From positions 59,684,369-59,748,368 of the forward strand of contig CM067370.1 in NCBI GenBank assembly GCA_034401795.1: DNA of 64,000 bases, read 5' to 3'. The stretch is from Chaetoderma sp. LZ-2023a. Its lineage: Eukaryota > Mollusca > Caudofoveata > Chaetodermatida > Chaetodermatidae. Position numbers and translations under genes: made by a program. The notes below the pieces were generated by a model, which worked only from the letters and a program-made list of their open reading frames with translations, was not told where the DNA came from and did no database searches. Each line of letters begins with the position of its first letter. Within the stretch, counting starts at the first letter, position 1. Shown here piece by piece: positions 21,150 to 32,715 of the stretch.

Positions 21150-22380
21150 GGGATTGCTTGCTGATGGTATAGCTGGTTCTGGCCAGGGCCGTTGCGTGGC
21201 GAGTAACAATACTCCATGCACTTCCACAGTGCCTGCTCCTGGTCAAGCCAATGCGTTTAGCATGCCTGCTCTGTCGGACCCGCATGCTTTTACTGGCTTG
21301 CCAGGAGTATCGGTACCTCTAGCCACGTTCTCGCCTGTGAATGTTCTAGAGGACGACGAAGACCCGCGCCTAGTCAAACATTCACAGGTAGCCACAGAGG
21401 AATACTGGTCTGACGCTTGGCATTGGCTAATAAATGTCAGGCCAGATCCTGGTGTGGAGCAGTTGGCTAGCCAGCGGGACCAGTGCCCGTGGTTGGCAGG
21501 TAAGCCAGCTGCTACCATGATGCCATCTCTGCTGCTAGCTGAGCATATCATTGATATGTTTACAGTGGCAGAGACATCCATTAAGGCGAATGGACGTCTC
21601 GCAAAGGACCCTCGCGAGGTGGCAAAGTGATGTCACATCGTACTGGGTGAATACCAGTGGTACTGTGTGGTGCCTAAGCCCAGCGCGGATAACCGCTAGG
21701 CGAGGATATGCGACCAGGCTCCTGATCTGAGGCAGGAGCGCTGTGCATGAATGCGCTGCGTTCGGCAAATACGGTGTTGCGCAATGCGGAGGAGAGTTCG
21801 AGAGCATCCATTGCGGCACTTTCGCACATCTCCCAGCTGTTAGGTGGTTAGTAACAGCATCCGCATCGCGCCAGCCTAGTCCGGTAACAGTCCAGAGAAC
21901 CATCCAGGATGGTATCAACCTGGCTCTGGACTGTTTAACCCGGTCAGTAACCAGGAGTGTCCGGGCGTGGCACATGTTTGTTTTGGACAACCTGTGCCCG
22001 TCCCTGGACCTATATAACAGGCTACTGCATATGCCTATGACAGCTCCTGGTCTCTTTGGTGGTGAGGGATGCAAGCACCTCCCAAGAGACGGTCACCCTG
22101 GTGAATAATCAGAGGGCTTTGCACGAGCAATTTGCAGAATGGAGCATGTTCGTGCAGCACCCCCTGCATACCATCCTCGGCAGGCATGAGGTGGTGGTGG
22201 CCAAGTCAGAGGCCAGCCACCAGCACAGCGCCGGCCGTGCGCGCTCCGGCCAGCAGCGAGGTTGGGGTGGGGGGGGGATGTGTGTGTAGGCTCCTCCAGC
22301 GCAGGCAGCGACCCGTGCACCTCGGTGCGTGCAGTACGGGCCGTGGCAAGCAAGGATCTGGTCGTGGTAACCGTGCCTGA
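21150..22380 (+). pseudogene. DIRS-2 gag remnant
   Basis: C-terminal two thirds of Gag. Segments such as PALSDPHAFTGLPGVS, VATEEYWSDAWHWLINVRPD and KANGRLAKDPREVAK align with DIRS-4 Gag, then the frame is lost near 21630. Later pieces (QPSPVTVQRTIQDGINLALD, LYNRLLHMPMTAPGLFGGEG) are in another frame, ending at the conserved ...GNRA stop at 22380. The N-terminal Cys cluster is missing. Not expressible. Confidence 0.75.
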
Positions 22381-23963
22381 TCGGCCGATTACCACAGTAA
22401 GGACCACTCCAGTGCTTCTGGGTCCAGTGATAGTGACACTCTGGCATTGCTCATGTCCACCTCTCTCCCTAGGTGGACCAGTGGGGGCCGCCTGTCCCAC
22501 CACAGGCATGAGTGGGAGTGGTTAACTCAGGACCGCTTAGTCTTGCGATGGCTTTCAATTGGGTATCATCCCGACTTGATAGTATGTCCGCCGTCGCAGC
22601 TGTCTCTGGTACCGATCTGGACTAAAAAAAATCCAAGAGATCCAGATCAACGGTTGTGTACAGAGGAGGAAATAAATTCCCTAATACTAAAAGAAGCAAT
22701 TCAACCAGCACAACATTGCCCAGGCTTCTATTCAACCGTGTTCCTAGTGACAAAAAGCACTGGAGACCAATTCTCAACCTCAAGCCACTGAACAAATTCG
22801 TAGACACACCGAGTTTCAAAATGGAAACAGTGAAAACGGTGTTGGCAGGGTTGGAGAAGGGAGTGGGGACTGCATCAATAGACTTGAAAGATGCATGCTT
22901 CCACATTCCAATGGCGAGGAGTTTTTGTCAGTTCCTGAGATTTGCATTCCAGCGCCGGCAGGGGGAATTCAAGGTTCTACCTTTTGGAATTTGGCCAGCT
23001 CCTCGGGTCTTCAACAGGGTGGTTCTTGCTATAGCGCCATACGTACACAGATGACTGGCTGTTAAAAGCACACAATCAGGAAAGTCTATCAGCAAATCTG
23101 GAGATAGTTTTGAAAACACACATACTTTGGCTGGATAATCAACTTTCAAAAGTCAGAGCTGACTCCATCCCAGAAGTTCGTTTACCTGGGAATGTTCTTC
23201 GATCTAGAGACAGGATATGTTTATCCTACTCAGGAGAGAGTACAAGTACTCATCTCATTAATACAGTCACTGCGCAACAGTCGTCATGTCTTTGCATGAG
23301 TTTACTTGAGAATGCTGGGGTTGATGGTTTCTTGGAACCAGTCATTCCACAGACAGCATTACGCAGGTGGCCTATCCAGTTATTTCTAATGACACAGTGA
23401 ACTCAGAGTACAGGATCACTGTACTCAAATGTGTCAGTATTGGAACCTCTTATTTACCACCTTCAATGGTGAACGAAGAGAGAGACTCCTGGTGGGGGTA
23501 ATGCTAACCCCTCCCCACCCTCAGATAACAATGTATTCAGATGCATTAATGGAGAGATGGGGAGCTTGCCTGGAAGAAGCCAGTATCAGGGTTTTGGAAT
23601 CTGGATCAGTCACAAGAACATATCAATCTACTGGAATTATGAGCAGTGGTACTGGGCCTGGAACATTTCATAGAGAAAGTTCAGGGCAAGGTTGTTCTAG
23701 TTCAATTCAACAGTAGTGACTTACATAAACCGCCAGGGCAGAACGAAGTCGCCCAGTCTCTGTATGATGACATGGAAACTGCTTTGCTGGTTCCTGGATC
23801 ACAGGATTACCTTGAAAGCAGTTCATATTCCGGGAAGGTTAAATCTGCTAGCAGAAACATTGAGCCGAAGGATGAGTGTTTTACCTACAGAATGGCAACT
23901 AAAGCAACGTGTGGCGGATCGTCTGTTCAACCACTGGGGGAAACCCAACATAGATTTATTGAT
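22372..23963 (+). pseudogene. DIRS-2 reverse transcriptase/RNase H remnant
   Basis: Recognisable RT pieces (EEEINSLILKEAIQPAQ, SIDLKDACFHIPMARSF, VLPFGIWPAPRVFNRVV) are scattered over three frames. A deletion near 23040 removes the region of the YIDD active-site box, leaving a stop, so the enzyme is dead. RNase H pieces follow (TDASMEGWG is decayed; TYINRQGRTKSPSLCMMTWK and LNLLAETLSRRMSVLPTEWQ are clear). The methyltransferase-like part and the recombinase start were lost in the deletion ending at about 23962. Confidence 0.75.
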
Positions 23964-24687
23964 GTAAGTACTTTAAATACTTTAATTAAAGGCATGGGCA
24001 ATCTAGGACCAAGGAATCCCCCAGTAATTCTGTCTTGGAGTTTATCTCTAGTGCTTCAGGTACTAGCTGATAAAGCTTTTGAACCACTAAGTTCCATTTC
24101 TATGAAAATGTTGACACTTAAAACTGTAATTTTAATTGCTGCAGTCTCGGCAAGGCGAAGAAGCGAAATTCGTGCCTTATCAGCCGAGGCAAACCGTTAT
24201 GTAGTTACAGGGGAAGGCCTTAAGCTTCTACCTAGGATAAATTTCATGGCTAAAAATCAGTCTGAAATATCCAGGTCAACCCATATTTTTACCAGCTTTG
24301 ACTAGATATGATCCTACTTCAAAAGCCTGCACATTAAACAGGCACAAACAACATACCCAGGAATGGCGGACGAACCCAAGAGCATTATGCTTGTCTTATA
24401 TTGAACCCCATGGTAGGGCTTCCAAGGACACCATTTCAGAAGGTCAGTCTTGTCTATGTGTTGTTCATTGTAGAATGTATCCAATTTTGTCATGAATCTG
24501 CCACAGGTAAACAAGTTGACTTAGCAAAGGGTCACACTGTTCGCGTCGTAGTGGCTTCCACCAGCCTGTTTAATGGTGTTCCTGTGGATGACATTATGTC
24601 AGTAGCCCAGTGGCTGAGTCGAGTTTTACCGACCATTGCCTCCGTGACACCTTGAAACCTCTCGCCTTAGCGATTTTGAAAAAATAA
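23964..24687 (+). pseudogene. DIRS-2 tyrosine recombinase fragment
   Basis: Begins at STLNTLIKGMGNLGPRNPPV, so the core-binding domain is gone. It keeps SARRRSEIRALS (catalytic Arg). Frameshifts occur near 24266 and again after SYIEPHGRASKDTIS (about 24440), where an extra piece 'ggtcagtcttgtctatgtgt' is inserted; the same string recurs at about 24831 in the 3' region. The His motif reads GHTVRVV, and the end (WLSRVLPTIASVTP) has lost the Tyr frame. Confidence 0.75.
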
Positions 24688-25237
24688 TTTAGGTGTACAT
24701 ATTTTGATGAGGTTTCTCATTTGTTATATATATATATATATATCACAATTTATCAATGGAAACACCCACTTGTCAGAACTGCATCAGTCTTCACCTATGG
24801 GAAGTTGATGACAACAACAAGCAATTCACAAGGTCAGTCTTGTCTATGTGTTCTTCATTGTTGATTGTCTTTGTCACATGACCCTTTGTTACTAATATGG
24901 TGATGGTACATGTTTTATGTGGTTCATTCTTGAGAGTATACGAAAATGAAGTGCATTTCATCTAATGTCCTATAGTACATGACGTTTGTACGTAGAGTGT
25001 ATGGGACATTGAGGTCATTCTGTATCGCTCCCAAGAAAAGGGTTGGGGAGCACATATGACATATGGTCTTCTCTCAGCGATCGGTTGTGTTATCCGATGC
25101 TCAAGTCATGTCCAGGTTGTGTTTTTGCACAATTTCAGAATTTTTAAGTGCCTTAAACACAGAAAAGCGCATAGGGAAGGGCTGGTCTTTTGACCTCGCC
25201 TCCCTCCCGCCGAATTCACTTACAAATTCTGGCAATA

Positions 25238-25334
25238 TCAAAGAGTGCTAGGGAGGTAAGTATACTCTTGAAGTGAAATAAACAAAACCATGGATTTCTT
25301 TTTTCATGAGAGAGTTGATACTTACCTCCCTAAC
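25238..25334 (+). repeat. Internal complementary region of DIRS-2
   Basis: 'gggaggtaagtatactcttg' 'aagtgaaataaac' (complement of the left outer end) abuts 'ggatttcttttttcatgaga' (complement of the right outer end, inverted at 25556-25606). Confidence 0.75.
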
Positions 25335-25612
25335 ATGGACCCATCCTCTCCGCCCCACAGAGGCTCGGTCTTCAAGCTTTCTTAGTTGCATTGTGTGAGC
25401 CAATAAATTAGTCAGAGGAAGTGCTAGTCTGCGCATGCTTGAGGTTTGGGGCTGGCATCCGCCAGACTGTCATCTGACTACCTGCCCAGTAGGCGCACCT
25501 TACTTTTTTAATCTGAGTGTTTATTGAGTGAGTCGATGTTTGGGAATATCAGAGTGTTAGGGAGGTAAGTATCAACTCTCTCGTGAAGAAAGAAATCCAT
25601 GATTTCGTTTAT
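25335..25612 (+). repeat. Right inverted terminal repeat of DIRS-2
   Basis: Inverted relative to the left terminal repeat of DIRS-4 over about 190 bp, including 'ctgcccagtaggcgcacctt' and 'tttattgagtgagtcgatg'. Ends 'catgatttcgttt', followed by 'attctgctcaattcc' of REP-A. Confidence 0.75.
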
Positions 25613-26881
25613 TCTGCTCAATTCCTTAGGTTTCTACTTATTATTGATGGCCTTTCTAGTTGAAATACCTATGTTGCAGGTGACCGATACAGGTCCCTTG
25701 GGCCTCTTGTTTTATTTGCTGGATGGAAGCTAAGGTTCAATCTGATTGTGTGGTCAGCGTTCATCATTAATTCCCCACTAAATATTGATTGTACTGAATT
25801 CCCAATTTTTTGTATTATGTCTGGTTACTGATGAATTTAAAGTATTATGTTTGTTCATATGCTAATGGTTCAAATGCTTATGGTTCAGGTGAGCGTTAAG
25901 GCCCTTGGGCCTCTTGTCTATTGTAATGGAAACAAAATATATTTTAGTAACTTGGGAATCGGGTACATGTAGGCTCTTGAGCTTTAAATGTTAGGCAGCT
26001 GAGCATCAAGTCCCTTGGGCCTCTTGTCAGTGTTGCGCATGATTACCTCATTGTTAAAAAAATACCAAGCACCCTTGCCACATTGGTCCATGGCATTAGT
26101 TACGTTTGTTATATTGACCAAAGGTATTTGCCCCGTCAGCTATGCTTGCTCCAATTGGTCAATAGTATCAGTGAAACTTGGCGTGTTGGCCATTAGTTTA
26201 GGGCCTTGTTGGTCATTAGTTTTAGGGATATCTGACCCATTGGTCATTAAGGCCAAGGATCTTGGTTTCATTGGTCAATGCATCAGTTACACCGCCCCTC
26301 ACACACACGCACGCACGCACGCACGCACGTGCACGCGCACACACACCATTGACCAATGGTGCTTGTTAGTGACACTTCCGTTGTTGGTCATTAACGTCAA
26401 TTAGGATTACCTCATTGGTCAATAATGCTAAGGACCATTGGTTTATGACAGCAGCTAGACTTGCGTGATCGACCAATTGTGATTATTGTGCATTAAGTGT
26501 CTGGGTATTGAGCAATTAAGTCAAAACCAGGTGAGCATTATGGCCCTTATGCCTTTTATTGGTTAACTAACTGTCTGGCTGCTGAGTTTTTGCAGACGAT
26601 ATATTTCAGTCGTTATATCTCTGAACCAGCTAAATATTTTGAAAACAATTTGACTGAAAGTTGTTGGCGGCTTAGCCACCAACAAGCTTAGACACCAACA
26701 ACTTTCAGTCAAATTGTTTTCAAAATATTCAGCAAGTCGACTGTTTTTGCTCACTGGTGACTTGCAGCAGCGAGACAGTTAAATATGTGAGTAACATTGT
26801 ATACTTGTACATGTTGTTAGTGCAAGAGTCTAACGATGTTATTGTAAGTTATTTTAAAATATTTCTTCTATTGTTTGCCAG
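25611..26881. repeat. REP-A tail and short-motif repeat region
   Basis: 25611-25710 is the REP-A tail; two more 'cccttgggcctcttg' tails end at about 25917 and 26027. From about 26070 to 26530 the motif 'attggtcatta' recurs many times at irregular spacing. An ACGC/ACAC-rich microsatellite lies at 26298-26346. No gene. Confidence 0.5.
26632..26731. repeat. Near-perfect palindromic MITE-P copy
   Basis: Arms of about 36 bp ('aaatattttgaaaacaattt' plus 'gactgaaagttgttgg') are nearly identical when inverted, around a ~26-nt centre. Lies 150 bp before the TM6 exon. Confidence 0.75.
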
Positions 26882-26955
26882 CTTTCCTGTTGTATACACT
26901 TCAAGTGGCACTTGCCTTTGCAATGCTGTCATCTCTTTATGGTGATTTCATGCAG
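26882..26955 (+). CDS. ABCB10-like: ABCB10-like transporter, exon: TM6
   Basis: The acceptor 'tttgccag' ends at 26881 and the donor GTAAAT begins at 26956. The first two bases CT combine with the T at 5609 to give Ser. The exon then encodes FLLYTLQVALAFAMLSSLYG and DFMQ, the last transmembrane helix, which in ABCB proteins carries the conserved L.S.Y....K/Q stretch leading into the nucleotide-binding domain. It exits in phase 0. The preceding intron (about 21 kb) holds DIRS-0, DIRS-1, DIRS-2 and REP-A. A near-perfect 36-bp-arm palindrome ends only about 150 bp upstream. Confidence 0.85.
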
Positions 26956-29944
26956 GTAAATACTAATGTTCAGTTGATCCTAAATAATGTGTTAATATTA
27001 GTGAGAATACTAGAATCATTGACATCCACAACAGCTTGTTTCAGAATCTGTAGAAACACTTTAACCCTCAAATTTGTTCAAGAAAACTTCAATTGTCTCA
27101 TAGAAAATGTCAAATTACAGACCAACAGAAGATTATTTTTGACTTCTCACTGGAATAACTTGCTCGCTTTCGAACCTGCCATTTGACGGATAGATTTTCA
27201 AAAATAATCTCATTGTTCTTCAAATGAACATTTATCAAGATGACTGCAGAAGCTGTTGTTGGAATGCTAGAGTGTTAAAGACTTAGAGGCGTTTGGAAGT
27301 TCAAACAAAGGAAATGAAGTCAATACTCTTTCTCCACAGATTTGTCATCAGTATAGTCAGACGTTAGAGAACACAATAAAAGGCCCCTGAAGACAGCTTG
27401 TGTCTTAGTACAAACCAGTTGCATATTAGAAAGTCCTACTGGGACAGCAATATGGTAGTTTTAAGCTTGACTTTACGAAGTCAAATGAGCTATTGCGATA
27501 CCTTGTACATCATCCGGTGTTGGTGGCATCGGTGACGGCATCATCGTACAATTTGTGTTTAGCACAACATTTATGTTTATATCTCATGTTTGGTTAATCA
27601 TACTGGACCTAAACTCAGGCACACGCATCCTTATAATGACACAGCATCTCACAATTACCTTAAGGTCAACATCATTGTGACCGTGGTAAAAATCTTGGGG
27701 GGTTTTCAACATTAACATTTTCTGCTTAGCTCAACTTTTGTTTGTATATCTTGGTTAATCATACGGGACCCAAACTCGGGAACATGTGACCTTGGTAAAA
27801 CAATCTTTTTATCTCGCAAAGTTGAAAAAAGAGATTTTGGGAGATGGGGAAAAAATGTCGGCGTTGGCGTCTGCTCTGGTTAAGCTTTTAAAAAATTATA
27901 TTTGCACCCCTAAGGGTTCAGCCGAATTTGAAAAAAAATTCACATCATGTTTTACACGATGCTTAGGACTAGTTTACATTAAAACTATATGGATTTTTGA
28001 AACTTTTCTTTATTTTTTTTCAAGTTTTAACTTTGAATAATTTTTGTGTCCCGGTTAATGTTATTCCTATGGTTAAGCTTTTATTAAATGACATTTACAC
28101 CCACAAGGGGGTCATCAGATATTTTTTTAAAACCTCCACAGATGTGTTCTATACCATGCTTAGGACATGTCCATATGAAAAAGAAATTAATTTTCAAATT
28201 TTTTAAATTTCTTTTGATCTTTGAACTTTGACTATTTTACGCCTTATTTACTCATAATTTCTTGGTGAACCTTTTATCTCGCATTTTCACGAAGCTGAAA
28301 AAAGAGATTTTGGGAGAGTGTGGAAAAATGTCGGCATCAGCATTTGCCTCCGCTCTTGTTAAGGTTTTTATCTCGCAACGTCACAAAGTTGAAAATATTG
28401 ATTTTGGGAGAGGGGTGGGGAGGGTGGGGGAAAAAATGTCGGCCTTGGCGTCCGGACAGGTTAATCTTTTTAAAATAACATTTGTGGTTATCCGATTTGA
28501 AAACAATTTCCACAGATGTGTTCTACGGGATGCTTAGGACTTGTAGTCTGCATCAAAATTATATTGATTTTATAATTTTTTCCATACTTTTATCCGTGTT
28601 TGAACATAGAATATTTTATCTGTCAAGAATTATCTTTCTTGGCTGTGTTAAGGTTTTTTAAAACGACACTTACACCAACAAGGGGTTATGCGATTTGAAT
28701 AAAACTTGACAGAGATGTTCTATACAATGCTGAGGACTTATCCACATAAAAAGTAAATTTATTTTCAAAACTTCCATATTTTTTCACCGTTTGAACTTTG
28801 ATTATTTTAAGACTGATTTGTATGCAGGTTATATAGCCAGGTATAGGTTTTTGCTGCGTTATGTTTATTTAAAGTTGCATTTACACCCACAAGGGGTTAT
28901 GGGATTTGAATAAAACTTAACAGATTTGTGCTATACCATGCTTAGGACTTGGCCACATAAAAAATAAATTGATTTTCAAAATCTTATACATATGGGCAAG
29001 GATGTGCATGACACTTGGAATTTTGTTCTGACCCCCCCCCAGGGTTGGGGCCCAAGGGTCAAAAGATCAAAATTGGCCAGTAATTATCGATTGTAATGCA
29101 ACTCCTCCTAGACAATTTCAGATAGAAACTTTAAACTTTGGGGATGATTGCACATATGGACAGGGATGTGCATGACACTTGGAATTTTGACATACCCCCA
29201 GGGGTGACCCCCCACCCCACCACCACCCACACCCACTCCCAGGGGCTGCGGACTGTTGGTAAAAAATTAATTTATCCAAAGGTGATCATGTCACATATCA
29301 TTTTCAAGCCAATGATGAGTAGACTGCAGTACAAGGAATTATCTTGATCTTAGCTCAAACTGAGAGTAGGGGGGGGGGGGCGTGGTCAAAAGTGGGCACC
29401 AATCAATTGTACCGTAACTCCTAGACCATTTCACATCCAAATATGTATTATGCTGATTGTTTTGTTTTTTTAATGTGTCTTCTTTTTTCAGACTATGAAC
29501 TTTGCTTATGTTTGGACCATTTGCCTTTCGGTTAGCCTCAGGGTGCCAGTTGTCACTACAATGACTTAAGGTTACTTAAGGCTTTATGGTTCAGTCTCCA
29601 AGCTATGCTTGCCCGATGGGTAATACCTTGGGTGTTTTGAATCGGCATGTTGATTGTCAAATTTCAAAATGGGACTATTCGTTGGTCCATCATATCCTGT
29701 AATGTACAATTAATATGCAATGCAGGTAAGCTATTTGCTATCTTCTGTTGGCTCTTGTGGAATTTTGGTATGACCCCAGGGGTATAACCCTGGCATGGGA
29801 AATGTGGGGTAAAAAATTAACTTTCTAAAGGTGGTCATGTCACATATCATTTTGAAGACGAGTAGACTACAGTACAAGGAATTATTTTGATCTTGGGTCA
29901 AACTGACGGTAGGGGGCGGGGTCAAAAGTGGGCACCAACCGATT
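26956..29944. repeat. Intron with three diverged repeat families
   Basis: About 27000-27300: a member of the 'ccactggaatgactggctcg' foldback family. About 27540-27800: the 'acttggacac' family. About 27795-28980: repeated 'tttatctcgca..gttgaaaa', 'agagattttgggaga' and 'acacccacaaggggttat'. About 28985-29940: two copies of a segment with 'ggtcatgtcacatatcattt' and 'gcggggtcaaaagtgggcac'. No gene recognised. Confidence 0.5.
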
Positions 29945-30278
29945 GTTTGATGTCATAATCAGCCAGATTTTTTCCCTGTTCCTTGACGTCATAATCTTGT
30001 TTTTAAAAGAGGATCTCTTGATGTCATTATCATCTTATGTTATGAATGTTTAGAGATAACTGGGTGTCATGATCAGTCAGTCTCTTCTTTCTAACATTCT
30101 CATGTATCCCTGGCTGTGTTTTTTATTCCTTATTTTTTTATGAAGATATCTGTCCCTTCGGGGTTTTGTCAGTAATAAAAGTGGTTGTCTTCTCTCTCTC
30201 GAGTTAGTTTTTTTGTTTAAATCTTAACTAAATTAACAAACTAAAATACTTATTCTCTTCGTATGTCTACCTTTGCAG

Positions 30279-30985
30279 AAGTCATCATATCCGTCTTGTC
30301 TGAAGCGTCTTAAGGCTAGATTCTTCCCCCACCTCTGCCCATCTTGCACTGATTGTAAGCTATCTAACAAATGTGCTATTTGTAAAGAGTTGGAGGGTGT
30401 GTGTGTGATCTAACCTCTAAATTCTTCTGTTCCCAGGCAAAGATGATGGTAGAGGATGGCAAGATGGTGAGGAAGGAGGAGAAGGGTTAGAAGAAGGCCT
30501 CCGAGAAGGGTGAGCTGGAGGCCTTCAAGGTAGAGTTAATGGGTGAGATACGCAGGACCTTGAAGGACCTGATGCCTGACATGCTTCGCGGCATGTTGCC
30601 GGGCACAGATGTTTCAACTTCCTGCGCATCAACCTCAGTGCAGGTAGCCCCCATCCCTGGATCATTCCCTCCTAGATCGGACAAAGCTTTCAGTGATCCA
30701 GGCATGGCCGACTTGGATCCAGGCTTGATGTTCGCATCTAACTTTCCTGACCAGGAAGATGACGAAGACTACCTGCTCGGCCCACGGGATGAACATGAAG
30801 CCATGAATGCAAGCGTTTACTTTCCCCTCATTGGGAGTGCAGCCGCTCGCAGTTATGGTACCATTCCCTTGGGAGTGGGTTTCATGATTCAAGCTGTGGG
30901 CCGATTTGGAGCGGATGGCCGCCTGTATAAGATTATACAGACGACTCGGAGCGCGCTAGTATGGCTTATGCCCCTCACACAAGTT
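30279..30985 (+). pseudogene. DIRS-3 gag remnant
   Basis: Follows an acceptor-like 'acctttgcag' (30269-30278). The Cys cluster is present, but the first Cys has become Tyr (SSYPSC), with HLC, PSC, TDC and CAIC kept. A frameshift near 30400 and an in-frame TAG at about 30488 break it; MGEIRRTLKDLMPDMLRGML aligns with DIRS-1 afterwards. Near 30980 the sequence jumps to the segment that lies after the gag stop in DIRS-1, a deletion of about 1.1 kb. Confidence 0.75.
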
Positions 30986-32715
30986 GATTTTCGGTTACCA
31001 CAGGTACCACTCTGCTGTTGTCACACATACCAGAGACACGCCCACTTCTAAAATTTATGTGCACCCCGCTAACCCTAGGTGCACCAGTGGGAGGTCAATT
31101 GACTCCACATTCAGGAGTGGGAGTGGTTAATTCAGGACCACTTAGTCTTGCAATGGCTTTCGCGCAGATACAGTCCAGTGTGGATAATAGGTCCGCCATT
31201 GCATCTGTCTCTGGTACCTGTCTGGACTCAAATTCCAAGAGATCCAGACAAGCGGTTGTCCATAGAAGAGGAGATAGAATCTCTAATTCTAAAAGAAGCA
31301 ATTCAACCGGCGCAAGATTGCCCGGGCTTCTATTCAACCGTGTTTCTTGTAACAAAGAACACCGGGGGTGGAGACCAATTCTTAACCTCAAACTGCTAAA
31401 CAAGTTTATAGAAACACCAAATTTCAAAATGTAAACAATAAAATCGGTGTTGTTGGGGTTAGAGAAGGGGATGTGGACATCTTCGATAGATCTGAAAGAT
31501 GCTTATTTCCACATTCCCATTGTAAGGAGTTTTCGTCAGTTCCTGAGATTTGCTTTTAATGGACGCCAATGGGAATTAAAAATCCCCCCATTCAGAATTT
31601 TGACAGCTCCGAGGGTTTTCACACTTGAGTGGTCCTTGCTATCACAGCTTTCCTCCGCAGGAGAAATATAGCGGTCCACACTTACATAGACGACTGCTTG
31701 CTAAAGGCACACAACCCAGAAAGCTTGAGCAGGCGGCCGATTCAGCTGTTTCTCATGACTCTGTGGACGCAGAGTTCACGATCACTGGACTCACACATTC
31801 AAGTGTTGGATCCTTTCATTCATCACCTTCATTGGTGGATGGAGAGAGAGAATCTCCTGGCGGGTGTCATGCTGACCCCTCCCCAACCTCAAGTAACGAT
31901 GTTTACGGATGCATTAATGGAGGGATGGGGAGCTTGCCTGGAAGAAGACACAACATCAGGGCTTTGGAATCTGGATCAGTCAAAGGAGCATATCAACATG
32001 CTAGAATTACGAACTGTAATTCTAGGCCTGGAACACTTCTTAAAGGAAGTGGAGGGAAGGTTTGTGTTGATACGTTCAAACAACTCAACAGTAGTGAGTT
32101 ACAAAAAGTGCCAGGGCAGAACGAACTCACCCAGTCTCTGTATGATGCCATGGAAACTGCTTTGCTGGTGTATGGATCATATGATCACCTTGTAACGGTT
32201 CATATTCTGGGAAGATTGATAGCAGACTCATTGAGCAGAAAGATGAGCATTCTGCCTACGGAATGGCAACTAAATCAATGTGTGGCGGATCATCTTTTCA
32301 ATCATTGGGGGAAACCCAACATAGATTTATTCGCAATGAAGAATAATGCGAAGATGACGACGTACGTTTCTCCGATTCCAGTTCCAAGCGCTATCGCAAT
32401 AGATGTGCTAGCTATCAGTTGGAAGGGAATGTATGCATATGGATACCCTCCAACAATCCTGATTCCAAGGATTCTTCAGAAATTCAAACAGGAGGAATGC
32501 CAAGTGCTTCTGATTGCCCCAAATTGGCCACGCCGATCATGGTTTACGGATCTGCTGGATCTACTGGTCTGCAATCCGGTTCCTCTGCCTCTAATGGACA
32601 ATATTATCTTCCATGGCAAGACCATTCACAACAATCCGTCAATGTTTCAATTGACTGCATGGATGTTGTAAAAAAATCTGTAATTAAGGAGGGTTTTTCT
32701 GAGCAAGCAGCCAAT
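30986..32715 (+). pseudogene. DIRS-3 RT/RNase H/methyltransferase-like remnant
   Basis: RT pieces such as IEEEIESLILKEAIQPAQ, SSIDLKDAYFHIPIVRSF and VHTYIDDCLLKAHNPESL keep the YIDD box but are in different frames. A deletion near 31725 removes the thumb region, joining PESL to RRPIQLF. RNase H (FTDALMEGWGACLEE, with Ser changed to Leu after FTDA; LELRTVILGLEHF; RSNNST where Asp has become Asn) is decayed. The methyltransferase-like part (NIDLFAMKNNAKMTTYVSPI through LIAPNWPRRSWF) is still open to 32671. Confidence 0.78.

Larger units (their letters stand above)
21150..25612 (+). mobile_element. DIRS-2: degraded DIRS-like retrotransposon
   Basis: 5'-truncated inside gag, then RT/RNase H remnants, a deletion that joins RNase H sequence directly to the middle of the recombinase (about 23962), a 3' region, internal complementary region (25238-25334) and right terminal repeat (25335-25612). 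Inserted in REP-A, whose tail follows at once. Confidence 0.82.

Noticed and set aside
22260-22330. Small genes in the G-rich part of DIRS-2 (for example 22109-22509 minus)
   Set aside because: Produced by frame loss in gag and long G runs; no support from the other copies.
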